This document shows, in pieces, positions 54,996 to 64,000 of a DNA stretch of 64,000 bases (within the stretch, counting starts at the first letter, position 1; the number at the start of each line of letters is the position of its first letter). This DNA is from Metabacillus crassostreae (GTDB taxonomy: Bacteria > Bacillota > Bacilli > Bacillales > Bacillaceae): the NCBI RefSeq assembly GCF_016908395.1, contig NZ_JAFBDU010000004.1, forward strand, positions 292,337-356,336. The letters run 5' to 3'. The position numbers and the translations under genes were made by a program. The notes beneath the pieces are model-generated. The model saw only the letters and a list, made by a program, of their open reading frames with translations, ran no database searches and was not told the DNA's origin.

Positions 54996-55781
54996 ATGTT
55001 CTATTTATCTATGCTAACTCAATATATTGGACAATATATGAAAACTCGTCTTCAATATCGAGCAGATATGGTTGTTGAGCTTTTATCTGATATGCTTTTT
55101 CAAGTGACGAATTTAGTGTTTATTCTTGTTGTGTTTGGTCATACCCAATTTTTAAGTGGTTGGTCACGTGATGAAATTATCTTTATATACGGATTTTTCT
55201 TAGTACCTTTTGCTATATTCGGTGCGTTTTTTAACATATGGGATTTTAATGAACGCTATATAGTGAAAGGAGAAATGGATCGAATTTTAACTAGACCGAT
55301 TCATAGTCTTTTTCAAGTGATATTAGAAAGAATGGAGCTAGAATCACTTTTTGGAGCAGTTACTGGAATCATTATTATGGGATATGCTTCGATTCAATTA
55401 GGGTTAAGCTTTCAATGGTATGATTTTATTTTGTTCTTTGTTTTTGTCATAGGTGGTGCATTAGTTTATGCAGGAATATTTGTTTCACTTGCTACCATTG
55501 GCTTTTGGTCTGATGCGAGAACATCACTTATGCCAATGATGTACAACATCGGTAACTATGGACGTTATCCAGTTGATATTTATAATGCAGCCATTCGCTT
55601 TGTGTTAACATGGATTCTTCCATTTGCGTTTGTTGGAGTTTATCCTGCGGCATTTTTCCTTGAAAAAGAAGAGTGGTATTTTTATTCATTTTTAACACCG
55701 TTTATGGGAGTTGGATTTTTTATCTTATCTGTATTTCTATGGAATGCAGGGGTGAAAAGATATCGCGGTGCAGGGAATTAG
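54996..55781 (+). CDS. ABC-2 transporter permease (2)
   Basis: About 261 residues from the ATG at 54996 (AAGGGGGATG upstream). Hydrophobic with LTRPIHSLFQVILERMELE, the counterpart of the VELIRPYNYL loop of the first permease, and a C-terminal SVFLWNAGVKRYRG common in this group. It ends the transporter operon; a terminator follows at about 55858. Inserted between gsaB and bcp relative to B. subtilis. Confidence 0.85.
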   Translation: MFYLSMLTQYIGQYMKTRLQYRADMVVELLSDMLFQVTNLVFILVVFGHTQFLSGWSRDEIIFIYGFFLVPFAIFGAFFNIWDFNERYIVKGEMDRILTRPIHSLFQVILERMELESLFGAVTGIIIMGYASIQLGLSFQWYDFILFFVFVIGGALVYAGIFVSLATIGFWSDARTSLMPMMYNIGNYGRYPVDIYNAAIRFVLTWILPFAFVGVYPAAFFLEKEEWYFYSFLTPFMGVGFFILSVFLWNAGVKRYRGAGN

Positions 55782-55856
55782 AGAGAAAGAGCTTTGAGAT
55801 TTTTCTAAGTAGTTCTTTTTAGGTGGAGAAACATACGAAATAATGTACCAATCAGC

Positions 55857-55888
55857 AGACCAAATCGCATAGGATTTGGTCTTTTTTC
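55857..55888 (+). terminator. Terminator of the ABC-2 operon
   Basis: AGACCAAATC pairs with GATTTGGTCT and a T6 run follows. The gap 55889-56213 is AT-rich; nothing else convincing is seen. Confidence 0.85.
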
Positions 55889-56213
55889 CTTATATATCAA
55901 CGGATATTTGGTATTAACACTTGAATTATCATATCAAATAGCAACCAAATTAGCATAATGTCAATAGTTGTTGTGAATGTCTTTTCCCTATTTTAATTAG
56001 TATCCTATTTGCTATGTTGGATTTTATATACCAAGTAGATAATTGTAATTTTATGTTAAAATAAATGGAGAGTTTGTGAAAGAAGTTAGTTATTATTGTC
56101 CTATTGGGTGCGCGAGTGTTCAATAAAGAGCAGTCGCTTTATACTAACAGAGCAGTTTTGTTCAGTAAGGATATGGAACACATAATATATCAAAGGTTCA
56201 GGAGGAGTTATAG

Positions 56214-56690
56214 ATGGAGTGGTCCCAATGGTTGCAAGGTGGTCCTTTCCTTGAAGTTAGTTTCTTGTTGGAACTTAAAGAAGAAAAAAAGAAAACAATA
56301 CAGGATATTATAAATAAGTTATCGAGGGTCACAAATAAAGTTGAAATCGTCGACGAAAATGTTGATGATATTATTGATTTCTTTGATAGCGGTAATCCTT
56401 ATGATGAAGAAGATCCTCAATCGATATATTTATACTCATTAAGATTAAAATTATATGTCTATTTATCATGTAAACGAAAAGCGACATTACAAATGGAAAT
56501 GGTTTCTTCCAACGTGCTACTAGTGAATTTTTGGTTTTATGGAAGTGAATTTGATGCACCAGAATGGGACCAAATTGGCATAAAGAAGGAAGAATTTACA
56601 GGTTTTTTAAAAGAGTTGTATTCTGTTTATACATTTACAAAAGGCTTGATAAGGAAGGAATCCTTTTTGAAACGGGTAGTTTTTAAATGA
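56214..56690 (+). CDS. Orphan hypothetical protein
   Basis: 158 residues with AGGAGGAG upstream of the ATG. Acidic first half (EIVDENVDDIIDFFDSGNPYD) and an aromatic-rich second half (NFWFYGSEFDAPEWDQIGIK). No signal peptide or membrane helix. The composition and solitary position recall immunity proteins of polymorphic toxin systems, but no toxin gene is nearby, so that is speculation. I recognise no family. Confidence 0.55.
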   Translation: MEWSQWLQGGPFLEVSFLLELKEEKKKTIQDIINKLSRVTNKVEIVDENVDDIIDFFDSGNPYDEEDPQSIYLYSLRLKLYVYLSCKRKATLQMEMVSSNVLLVNFWFYGSEFDAPEWDQIGIKKEEFTGFLKELYSVYTFTKGLIRKESFLKRVVFK

Positions 56691-56840
56691 CTAGTCTTGT
56701 ACAACAGGTGAACAAGACAATATAAAAAAGCTTGGGTATTGTTATTACTCAAGCATTTTTGTTTATTATCTGTATCACTATTAATCTACTAAACAAAGTT
56801 TGTTTTAGCTGTTATTTTAGATTTTTTCTTAAGCTCTTTT

Positions 56841-57404
56841 TTATTTGTTATATGTTGTACAACTCCAATGTTTTGAGCTTTGTTTATTTTCACTAATCCA
56901 TCCTTCATTTTTCAATTGCTTTGCAACGAGCAAGTTAAAGAAGCCGTGTCCAACAACAGTTACTGATTCATGCTTCCTTGCTTCATTTATTAAAAATTGT
57001 GCAGCTTTTTTTACTCTTTCTTGAGCGTGTGATAAAGATTCATTATTATTAGAATATCCACAGAACCATAGGATTCTAAAGAGTGTTAACCACGTCTTAG
57101 GCGAAAATTTAATGCCGAAAACATTGCCAGAAGGTATTGGCAGGTCTACCTCTCGAAATATAGAATGTGATTCAACTTGCCGACCTTTTGTTAAAAATGA
57201 AGCAGAATCTTTTGCTCTTTTTAAGTCACTTGTTAGTAAAACGTTAGCTTCTGTGGCTTTTTTGATTGCTTCTCTAGGATATTCTTTTTCTTCAAAAATA
57301 CTAACCCCATCATATTTTTTAACCCAATTATGTAGTTCTTTGCAAGTAACTGGTGTTTGGTCAGTGTGTATAGATCGACCATGACGAATAAGGGTTATTT
57401 CCAT
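56841..57404 (-). CDS. Histidine phosphatase family protein
   Basis: 187 residues from the ATG at 57404 (AGGTGAG upstream). RHG motif at the N-terminus (ITLIRHGRS) and the second His in TVVGHGFF. The acidic middle differs from the family member at 557: here EVDLPIPSG replaces the usual acid pair, suggesting a different substrate. No membrane segment. It lies 21 bases beyond fabZ on the same strand, so they are probably co-transcribed. Confidence 0.82.
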   Translation of the reverse strand: MEITLIRHGRSIHTDQTPVTCKELHNWVKKYDGVSIFEEKEYPREAIKKATEANVLLTSDLKRAKDSASFLTKGRQVESHSIFREVDLPIPSGNVFGIKFSPKTWLTLFRILWFCGYSNNNESLSHAQERVKKAAQFLINEARKHESVTVVGHGFFNLLVAKQLKNEGWISENKQSSKHWSCTTYNK

Positions 57405-57424
57405 GTTTTTCACTCACCTATTTA

Positions 57425-57853
57425 TCATTTGTTTCCAAAGGCGAAGATCAGCTCTGCTTCACAAACAATTTCATTATCAACTTTTGCTATTCCTCGACCT
57501 TTACCAATTGATCCTTTTATTCGTGTGATTTCTACTTCAAGTAAAAGCTGATTCCCTGGTTGGACTTGTTTTTTAAAGCGACAATTATCAATTCCTGCTA
57601 AAAAGCCTAATTTTCCGTAATTTTCTTCCTTAGACAACATCACAACAGCACTTACCTGCGCTAATGCTTCAACAATTAATACGCCTGGCATCACGGGATA
57701 ATCAGGAAAATGACCTTTAAAGAACTCTTCATTTGCGGTTACATTTTTGATTGCTGTTGCTTTTTTGCCTTCTTCAATCTCTAGAATTTTATCTATTAAA
57801 AGAAACGGATAGCGGTGTTGAATGATTTTTTTTATATCAACAATATCTAGCAA
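57425..57853 (-). CDS. fabZ: 3-hydroxyacyl-[acyl-carrier-protein] dehydratase FabZ
   Basis: 142 residues from a TTG at 57853, 8 bases after AGGAGG. Hot-dog fold with the catalytic His in [20 protein letters not shown] (HxxxxPxxPG) and Glu in the following helix, and HRYPFLLID at the start. The third step of fatty-acid elongation. In B. subtilis fabZ (ywpB) lies in another region; here it is between gsaB and bcp. It may be a second copy, which the window cannot tell. Confidence 0.92.
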   Translation of the reverse strand: MLDIVDIKKIIQHRYPFLLIDKILEIEEGKKATAIKNVTANEEFFKGHFPDYPVMPGVLIVEALAQVSAVVMLSKEENYGKLGFLAGIDNCRFKKQVQPGNQLLLEVEITRIKGSIGKGRGIAKVDNEIVCEAELIFAFGNK

Positions 57854-57998
57854 AGTGTGAACCTCCTTTTATTTACAATTATATATTATCATGTGGATAT
57901 AGAACCTGATACTAAAATGTAGATATTTTTATTTTTTCATAACCTTAATGGAGCTTGTATATATTGTACAAAGTGGTTGTTCAAAAGGGTGGGGGATT

Positions 57999-58400
57999 AT
58001 GCAGCTGGTATTTTGTATTGGTATTGTGATTTGCATTTTTATGAGTTTTAAGAGTGTTATTATTGTTTGTTTTCAGAAGAATTTCCTATCCTTTGAAACG
58101 GTTGTGATGATCACTTATCTTTATTTGTCTTTGTTAGTAGGTTTTGGGATGATTTTTCTAATCTGTCTACAAAGCAATCTTCATGTGCTTGTTGAGGCCG
58201 GAAATCCTATTTCTGGTGATTATTTTGATAAACTTGGTACTTCCTTCTACTTTAGTGCTGTTACATTATTTTCAGTTGGGTATGGAGATATTGTTCCTGT
58301 TGGTTTAGGAAGATTAATAGCTGTAACTGAAGCACTTATTGGATATATCCTCCCAGCTGTTTTTGTTGCAAGAACAGTAATTGGTATAGATAAGCAGTAA
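57999..58400 (+). CDS. Small ion channel (potassium-channel-like, TVGYGD-type pore)
   Basis: About 133 residues from the ATG at 57999 (GGTGGGGGATT upstream). Three hydrophobic segments: two before the pore, and one after (IAVTEALIGYILPAVFVA). The pore helix and filter are FSAVTLFSVGYGDIVPVG; SVGYGD in place of TVGYGD should still select K+. No ligand-binding RCK domain. It is transcribed away from fabZ. Confidence 0.82.
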   Translation: MQLVFCIGIVICIFMSFKSVIIVCFQKNFLSFETVVMITYLYLSLLVGFGMIFLICLQSNLHVLVEAGNPISGDYFDKLGTSFYFSAVTLFSVGYGDIVPVGLGRLIAVTEALIGYILPAVFVARTVIGIDKQ

Positions 58401-58465
58401 ATAGTTGTACGAAATGCAAAAGTTGGTTACGCTTATTTTATTACAATTATTTTGGAGGGATTATC

Positions 58466-58936
58466 ATGACATTAGAAATTGGTCAAGCAGTTCCAAGTAT
58501 CGAATTATTAGCTGACAGTGGTGAACAAACTACACTTGCTGATTATAAAGGGAAGTATGTTGTTCTTTATTTTTATCCAAAGGACATGACACCAGGATGT
58601 ACAACAGAAGCATGTGATTTTCGCGATCAACACCAAAGCTTTGCAGATCTAAATGCAGTAATTGTAGGGGTAAGTCCTGATCCTCAGGAAAAACATAAGA
58701 AATTTAAAGAAAAGCATGATCTTCCATTTCAATTATTAGTTGATGATGAACATAAGTTAGCTGAAGCTTTTGATGTATGGAAGCTGAAAAAGAACTTTGG
58801 TAAAGAGTACATGGGAATTGAACGCTCTACTTTTATTATTGATCCAGAAGGAAAGCTGATTAAAGAGTGGAGAAAAGTAAAGGTGAAAGACCATGTAGAA
58901 GAAGCATTGCAATACATAAAAGAAATTCAATCGTAA
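58466..58936 (+). CDS. bcp: Thioredoxin-dependent thiol peroxidase (Bcp type)
   Basis: 156 residues. Peroxidatic Cys in MTPGCTTEACDFRD with a second Cys five residues later, a 1-Cys/atypical 2-Cys peroxiredoxin. YFYPKDMTPG and WKLKKNFG, then RSTFIIDPEGKLIKEWR match B. subtilis YgaF. It reduces hydrogen and organic peroxides; position just before perR (after two inserted genes) fits a role in peroxide defence. TTTTGGAGGG precedes the ATG. Confidence 0.93.
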   Translation: MTLEIGQAVPSIELLADSGEQTTLADYKGKYVVLYFYPKDMTPGCTTEACDFRDQHQSFADLNAVIVGVSPDPQEKHKKFKEKHDLPFQLLVDDEHKLAEAFDVWKLKKNFGKEYMGIERSTFIIDPEGKLIKEWRKVKVKDHVEEALQYIKEIQS

Positions 58937-58952
58937 CTAGAGGGTGAAACAT

Positions 58953-60065
58953 ATGAGAGACGAAAGAATAACAAAGCTGGCATCTATTTTGCTGAATCAT
59001 TCAGTAAAAGTGAATAAAGGTGAAAAAGTACTGATTCGTGGTCATTTAAATACAAAGCCATTAATAACAGAGCTTATTGACCAAGCGAATGAAATGGGTG
59101 CTTTTCCTTATGTTGATCTTTTTGATGATGAAATTAATCTTCATTTAGCTAAAAATTATCAACGAGAACAGCTTGAAACACAAGCTAAGTGGCAAATGCA
59201 GGTGTATAAAGATGTGGATGCTGTCATTATTATCATTGGGGAAGAAAATGATGCTGAAATGGCTGATATTCCAATGGAGAAGCATCGAATTCGTGGTGAA
59301 ATTATGAAACCAGTTTCAGAGTTTTATGTTAATAACCGTAAATGGGTGTTATTAAATTACCCAACAAAGGGATTGGCGCAAAAAGCTGGTATGAGTACAA
59401 GAGCTTTTGAAGACTACTTATTTGATGTTTGCACAGTAGATTACGAAAAAATGGCTAAAGCAGTTGCTCCACTGAAAAATCTAATGAAAAAAACAAATTC
59501 AGTTCGACTTACAGGTCCAGGGACTGATTTGAGTTTCTCGATTAAAGATATTCCTGTTATACCATGTACAGGTGAAGCGAATGTTCCTGATGGAGAAATA
59601 TTTACGGCACCTGTAAAAGATTCAGTTAATGGTACGATATCATTTAATACACCTTGTCCGTATCATGGTACAACCTTTAGAGATGTAAAGCTGACATTTG
59701 AGAATGGGAAAATTGTTGAAGCTACCTCTGATCAAACAAAGAAGCTAAATGATATTCTTGATACTGATGAAGGTTCAAGATATATTGGAGAATTTGCAAT
59801 AGGGTTTCATCCATATATTGAAGAACCAATGGGTGATATTTTATTTGATGAGAAAATATGTGGAAGTCTTCACTTTACTCCTGGTGAGGCTTATGAAGAA
59901 GCGAATAATGGTAACAAATCGGCCATTCATTGGGACATGGTTCTTATTCAACGACCTGAATATGGTGGTGGGGAAATCTATTTTGATGATGTTCTTATTC
60001 GGAAAGACGGTAAGTTCGTGCTTCCAGAATTAGAAGGTTTAAATCAAGATAATCTAAAATCATAA
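58953..60065 (+). CDS. M29 family aminopeptidase (AmpS-like)
   Basis: About 370 residues from the ATG at 58953; AGAGGGTG is six bases upstream, and the in-frame GTG at 58944 overlaps it. M29 features: KGEKVLIRGHLNTKPL, TGEANVPDGEIFTAPVKDSV (metal Glu), EFAIGFHP and GGGEIYFDDVLIRKDGKF at the C-terminus (metal His/Asp). A cytoplasmic metallo-aminopeptidase. Starts 16 bases after bcp, so the two may be co-transcribed. Confidence 0.92.
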   Translation: MRDERITKLASILLNHSVKVNKGEKVLIRGHLNTKPLITELIDQANEMGAFPYVDLFDDEINLHLAKNYQREQLETQAKWQMQVYKDVDAVIIIIGEENDAEMADIPMEKHRIRGEIMKPVSEFYVNNRKWVLLNYPTKGLAQKAGMSTRAFEDYLFDVCTVDYEKMAKAVAPLKNLMKKTNSVRLTGPGTDLSFSIKDIPVIPCTGEANVPDGEIFTAPVKDSVNGTISFNTPCPYHGTTFRDVKLTFENGKIVEATSDQTKKLNDILDTDEGSRYIGEFAIGFHPYIEEPMGDILFDEKICGSLHFTPGEAYEEANNGNKSAIHWDMVLIQRPEYGGGEIYFDDVLIRKDGKFVLPELEGLNQDNLKS

Positions 60066-60168
60066 TAGCCTATTTTTATTCAACGAGACATACGTCCAGC
60101 CAAAAGCGGAATTTCTGCGTATTGTAAAGAGAAGGCATTACCTCCTCAAATGTTAGCGCCGGATTGGA

Positions 60169-60201
60169 AGTGCGGAACCCGAGCTCCGCACTCTTTTTTT
60201 A
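60169..60201 (+). terminator. Intrinsic terminator
   Basis: AGTGCGGAACCCG...CTCCGCACT stem with a T7 tail. Confidence 0.85.
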
Positions 60202-60308
60202 TCTGACTTGATGTAATGATAAAAACAACTAGTTTTATATACTATAATACATAGTTTAATTTTAAAATTGAGAGAAACAAAGTTATAAAAAAGTGAGGGA
60301 CTAATACT

Positions 60309-61262
60309 ATGAATGTTTTATCAACTGTAAAATTAACTCATGCTATTAAAGAGCAGCTGGCAAATCATTTTCCGGCAATCACATTTTATCATGACCTAAA
60401 AATTGATGAAGCAGAGCAGTTGATAACAAAAGCTGATATTATCTTAACTTATGGAGAAGATTTAGGTGAAGATCATATAAAAGCTGCAACAAACTTAAAG
60501 TGGGTAATGGTCGCTTCAGCTGGCATTGAAAAGCTACCGTTTGATATATTAAAGGAGCGAAAAATATTAGTAACCAATGCAAAAGGAGTTCATGGAATTC
60601 CAATGGCTGAATATTGTTTAGCGATGATGCTTCAGGTGTCTCGTCAAGCTAAAGCACTGAAAGAGAATGAAAAACAACATAAATGGGACCGTTCGGTGAA
60701 GATGGATGAGTTGTATGGAAAAACAGTTTATATATTAGGAACAGGTGCAATTGGATCTGCAACTGCTAAGCTTTGTAAGGCATTCGGTATGAACGTAGTA
60801 GGGATGAACCGTGATGGAAGAAGTGTCGAGCATTTTGATACCACATATAAAAAAGACGACATCCTCCTACCTGTGAAGGATGCGGACTTCATTATCTCTG
60901 TTCTACCAAGTACCAGTGGTACAAAATCTCTAGTAAATGAAACATTTTTAAATACAATGAAGAGTGAAGCGGTGTTTATTAATATTGGTAGAGGAGATGT
61001 AGTCGTAGAAGAAGATTTGATTACTGCTCTGGAAAATAACAAGCTTAAACATGCTGTACTTGATGTATTTGAAGAAGAGCCATTAGGGAAGAAGCATAAA
61101 TTCTGGGATATGGAAAATGTAACTATCACTCCGCATTTGTCTGGAATTACAGATTTATATTTACCACGAGCAATAGATATTTTCAAAAGAAACTTGAGCT
61201 ATTATTTGGGTGGTAAACAGACAGATATGGATAATAAGATTAATCTTGATCAAAGATATTAG
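60309..61262 (+). CDS. D-isomer-specific 2-hydroxyacid dehydrogenase
   Basis: 317 residues. The nucleotide-binding loop is VYILGTGAIGSATAKLCKAF (GxGxxGx17D-type), followed by VGMNRDGRS; the arginine in SAGIEKLPFDILKERK, the catalytic Glu in LDVFEEEPL and His in TPHLSGIT. It interconverts a 2-keto acid and D-2-hydroxy acid with NAD(H)/NADP(H). The substrate is not visible. GTGAGGGA upstream of the ATG. Confidence 0.9.
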   Translation: MNVLSTVKLTHAIKEQLANHFPAITFYHDLKIDEAEQLITKADIILTYGEDLGEDHIKAATNLKWVMVASAGIEKLPFDILKERKILVTNAKGVHGIPMAEYCLAMMLQVSRQAKALKENEKQHKWDRSVKMDELYGKTVYILGTGAIGSATAKLCKAFGMNVVGMNRDGRSVEHFDTTYKKDDILLPVKDADFIISVLPSTSGTKSLVNETFLNTMKSEAVFINIGRGDVVVEEDLITALENNKLKHAVLDVFEEEPLGKKHKFWDMENVTITPHLSGITDLYLPRAIDIFKRNLSYYLGGKQTDMDNKINLDQRY

Positions 61263-61307
61263 GAGTAAATGATATTATTTTGTTAATATTATGCATAGAA
61301 AGATTAA

Positions 61308-61354
61308 TTGACAAATGTCTTCATTACAATGTACACTAATTATAAACATTATAA
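61308..61354 (+). promoter_or_regulatory. perR promoter with Per box
   Basis: TTGACA at 61308 and TACACT at 61332 (18-base spacer). At 61340-61354 TTATAAACATTATAA differs at one base from the consensus TTATAATNATTATAA; it sits just downstream of -10, so PerR represses its own gene. Confidence 0.85.
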
Positions 61355-61389
61355 AGTAAGAATCTTTATAGAAGAGAGGTGCATGGCGG

Positions 61390-61827
61390 ATGTCTGAACA
61401 TCAATTAAAAGATGCGTTAGAAGCCTTGAAGGAAACAGGTGTTAGAATCACACCTCAACGTCATGCTATACTTGAATTCTTGGTCGATTCCATGACACAC
61501 CCTACAGCCGATGATATATACAAAGCGTTAGAAGGAAAATTCCCTAATATGAGTGTTGCTACTGTTTATAACAACTTAAGGGTATTTCGTGAAGTTGGAC
61601 TTGTTAAGGAATTAACGTATGGCGATGCATCAAGTCGATTTGATTTCATCACATCAGATCACTATCATGTAATTTGTGAAAGCTGTGGAAAGATTGTAGA
61701 TTTTTCTTACCCAGGACTTGATGAAGTTGAGGCTTTAGCTGCACATGTAACAGGTTTTAATGTAAGTCATCACCGTATGGAAATATACGGAACTTGTAAA
61801 ACATGTGAGCAGAAAGAAACTCATTAA
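61390..61827 (+). CDS. perR: Peroxide-responsive repressor PerR
   Basis: 145 residues, Fur family. Start [20 protein letters not shown], recognition helix [20 protein letters not shown], the regulatory metal histidines in SDHYHVICE and HHRMEIYG, an HVTG segment, and two zinc CxxC pairs (CESC, CKTC). Metal-catalysed oxidation of a histidine derepresses catalase, Ahp and other targets. A Per box lies in the promoter. The ygaF-perR-ygzB order is conserved. Confidence 0.96.
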   Translation: MSEHQLKDALEALKETGVRITPQRHAILEFLVDSMTHPTADDIYKALEGKFPNMSVATVYNNLRVFREVGLVKELTYGDASSRFDFITSDHYHVICESCGKIVDFSYPGLDEVEALAAHVTGFNVSHHRMEIYGTCKTCEQKETH

Positions 61828-61861
61828 AACAAGCTTCGTCAATTAGAAGCTTGTTTTTATT
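61826..61861 (+). terminator. Terminator of perR
   Basis: AAACAAGCTT pairs with AAGCTTGTTTTT. Confidence 0.85.
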
Positions 61862-61871
61862 TTATAGTAAC

Positions 61872-61912
61872 AAAAAAGAACGGTCCTTTAATTTTAGGAG
61901 CCGTTCTTTTTT
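61872..61912. terminator. Bidirectional terminator between perR and ygzB
   Basis: AAAAGAACGGTCC pairs with GGAGCCGTTCTTTT; A and T runs on both sides. Confidence 0.8.
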
Positions 61913-61924
61913 GTTATTTTATTA

Positions 61925-62281
61925 TTATGATTTTATGCTTTTGCGATTATAATTTTCGTCAAATTCTTTACCTTCTAAATCCTTGTCCAATGTTAATGGT
62001 TCTTTACAATACATACACATGTCAACACGACCGAGTATTTTAGTAGGCTTTTCACAGGATGGACAGATTACTTGGACAGCTTTTGTTGAAAGCATCCCAA
62101 TCCAAAAATAAACAACTGTGCTAGCTACAATCGATAGCATTCCGAGCATCATAAAGATGGTCATCACCCACATATTTGTTCGAAAGAAAATGCCAAGATA
62201 CATAATGATAAAGCCTACAAAGACTAAACTTAGTGCAAAGGTTCTAATTTTATTTATTTTACTACTATATTTACGCGCCAT
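61925..62281 (-). CDS. ygzB: YgzB family membrane protein with zinc ribbon
   Basis: 118 residues. Two membrane helices (about 13-30 and 38-66) and a C-terminal Cys4 zinc ribbon ([20 protein letters not shown]). Matches B. subtilis YgzB in length and position. Function unknown. AAGGAGG precedes the ATG. Convergent with perR. Confidence 0.9.
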   Translation of the reverse strand: MARKYSSKINKIRTFALSLVFVGFIIMYLGIFFRTNMWVMTIFMMLGMLSIVASTVVYFWIGMLSTKAVQVICPSCEKPTKILGRVDMCMYCKEPLTLDKDLEGKEFDENYNRKSIKS

Positions 62282-62527
62282 AACAAACCTCCTTTTTTAA
62301 ATATAGCATAGCTTTTATGATAGATAAATTGTTATGTGAAGTATTAAATTAAGGATTGTATTAATTTTAGCAATTCCTTATACTATCAGATGTTAATTAT
62401 AAAGAATAAAGCAGGGACATTGGTGATAATTTGTGTTTTTCCAATACTTTCAAATTACCATCTTGAAAAGGGTTTTTGCTTTTACGTGTAGAAGAATTAA
62501 TAAACCCATTATATTGGAGGCATAATG

Positions 62528-63400
62528 ATGGAAAATATTCTCCGTCCAATTTATCAAGAAAAAGCAAGTCATCCAGATACATTAGCTATTGTTATGATAG
62601 AAAAAACAAATCAAACATCTCCATTAACTGACAACTTAGATATGGCACTACTTGTTATCGTTAAGGAAGCAGAGCAACCACATTTCGTAAAGCATTATGA
62701 ATATGAAAGTAAAAAAGCTTCCTTAACCATTATGACAGAAGAAAAGCTAAATGAAGTGATCCTTCTAGGCACAAATAGAAGAATCGTTGATTGGGTATTA
62801 AACGGCAAGATTCTTTTTGATCGCAATGAATATATAATCAAGTTAATAGATAGATTAAAAACGTTTCCCTTTACAGAAAGAAAGCTAAAGATTGGTATTG
62901 AATATGCAAAACTAATACGTAGGTACTTAGAAGGTAAAGTGTTTTTTGAATCTAACCAGCTGTTAGATGCTTATAATCATATTGTTCATGCTCTTCATCA
63001 TCTTGCACGTTTAGAAGTAATTGATAGAGGGTACTATCCAGAAGTAACATTGTGGAATCAAGTTAAACAAATCGAACCTCAGGTTTATAAGCTATATAAT
63101 GAACTTGTTATTAGTGATGAAACAATCGAAAAAAGATTAGAATTACTGTTTCTTGCTAGTGACTTTCTTATTCACTCTAAGACAGAAGTAGGGGCAGCAC
63201 ATATTTTAACTATTATGTCTGAAAAGGAATTTTGGCATTATAATGAACTGTTCAGTCATCCAGAGCTAAAATATTACGCTGTTGATCTCAGTGTTTTATT
63301 AGAATATCTTGTAGATAAAAATTATGTATCTATAGAAAGAATTGAAACAAAAGGTAAAGGTATTTATCATAGAGCATATTTTGTTCAAGAAAAATATTGA
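62528..63400 (+). CDS. ygxA: YgxA, nucleotidyltransferase-like protein
   Basis: About 290 residues; the second ATG (62528) is better spaced to TTGGAGG than 62525. A minimal nucleotidyltransferase-like N-terminus with TLAIVMIEKT, NLDMALLVIV, then a helical region and a C-terminal winged-helix-like segment. In B. subtilis ygxA lies just before the rrnD operon, as here before the 16S gene at 63685. Function unknown. Confidence 0.9.
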   Translation: MENILRPIYQEKASHPDTLAIVMIEKTNQTSPLTDNLDMALLVIVKEAEQPHFVKHYEYESKKASLTIMTEEKLNEVILLGTNRRIVDWVLNGKILFDRNEYIIKLIDRLKTFPFTERKLKIGIEYAKLIRRYLEGKVFFESNQLLDAYNHIVHALHHLARLEVIDRGYYPEVTLWNQVKQIEPQVYKLYNELVISDETIEKRLELLFLASDFLIHSKTEVGAAHILTIMSEKEFWHYNELFSHPELKYYAVDLSVLLEYLVDKNYVSIERIETKGKGIYHRAYFVQEKY

Positions 63401-63519
63401 CTTTAATTTTCACCTTTGCTATATTAATAAACGTCGCTGTTATTGAAACAGATATACAGCGGCTTTGCTTTACTAATTATGTCACTAACTTCTCTAGAAA
63501 AAATATTTTAAAAAAGAAG

Positions 63520-63548
63520 TTGACGATGTGGATTTGAAATGTTATATT
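63520..63548 (+). promoter_or_regulatory. rRNA operon promoter
   Basis: TTGACG, a 17-base spacer and TATATT about 135 bases before 16S; a boxA-like TGATCTTTGAAAAC follows at about 63579. The repeat GTCGCTTCTAGACG lies between. Confidence 0.75.
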
Positions 63549-63684
63549 AATAAAGTCGCTTCTAGACGAAACGACATAAATGATCTTTGAAAACTAAACA
63601 AAACCAAGCGTGCCAACGTTAATTTCGATTAACAAAACGTACTATATAGTACAAAACGAATTATATGAGCAAGTCAAACACTAC

Positions 63685-64000
<316 letters not shown>

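Noticed and set aside
56104..56313. 69-codon frame before the orphan gene
   Set aside because: It overlaps the better-supported gene at 56214 in another frame and lacks a ribosome site.
60728..61186. 152-codon minus-strand frame inside the 2-hydroxyacid dehydrogenase gene
   Set aside because: Shadow of a well-supported gene on the plus strand; no ribosome site.

Overview
The window looks like chromosome of a low-GC, endospore-forming member of the Bacillaceae. The right half (about 36.5-64 kb) follows the order known from Bacillus subtilis: yfhD, yfhE, yfhF, recX, yfhH, sspK, yfhJ, yfhP, mutY, yfhS, fabL, sspE, ygaB, ygaC, ygaD, ygaE, gsaB, ygaF (bcp), perR, ygzB, ygxA, then an rRNA operon, which opens at 63685 with 16S rRNA. 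Spore genes (sspK, sspE, CotF-like proteins), AGGAGG-type ribosome binding sites and many U-tailed terminators agree. A genus close to Metabacillus/Bacillus is likely, but I cannot name the species.

Left half (0-36 kb), accessory in character: a DesR-like regulator fragment, a histidine phosphatase, a 788-aa protein with two isoprenoid-synthase-like halves, a chemoreceptor, a polysaccharide deacetylase and two CotF-like genes, one frameshifted. A two-component system with an ABC transporter (8.5-11.8 kb) looks like a cell-envelope peptide defence module. At 12.2-14.0 kb a Fur-box promoter precedes a cysteine-rich mini-protein, an AddB/Cas4-like Fe-S protein, an IDEAL-type protein and an FbpA-like protein, apparently one iron-starvation operon. 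Then come a TetR/epimerase pair with twin operators, a GGDEF-EAL protein behind a c-di-GMP-I riboswitch, and the yhgD/yhgE pair with twin operators. A LacI-controlled cluster (25.9-31.0 kb) encodes a ThuA-like protein, two Gfo/Idh/MocA oxidoreductases and a TIM-barrel isomerase/lyase, probably for glycosides handled through keto-sugar intermediates.

The 32.3-33.9 kb stretch is nearly gene-free. It holds a stray antisense fragment of the 16S rRNA 3' end and a GC-rich dispersed repeat. At 36.28-36.45 kb, between an amidase gene and yfhD, lies a dense cluster of DnaA boxes. A GNAT acetyltransferase gene at 37.1-37.6 kb has a structured leader with a tRNA T-arm-like hairpin and a competing long hairpin.

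Relative to B. subtilis, the conserved right half carries insertions: GNAT plus amidohydrolase between yfhE and yfhF; an ABC-2 transporter trio, an orphan, a phosphatase, fabZ and a channel between gsaB and bcp; an aminopeptidase and a dehydrogenase between bcp and perR. Several non-coding repeat families are present: a three-copy palindrome at gene ends, a two-copy MITE-like element, and strict 20-bp-period arrays at 49.8 and 50.1 kb.
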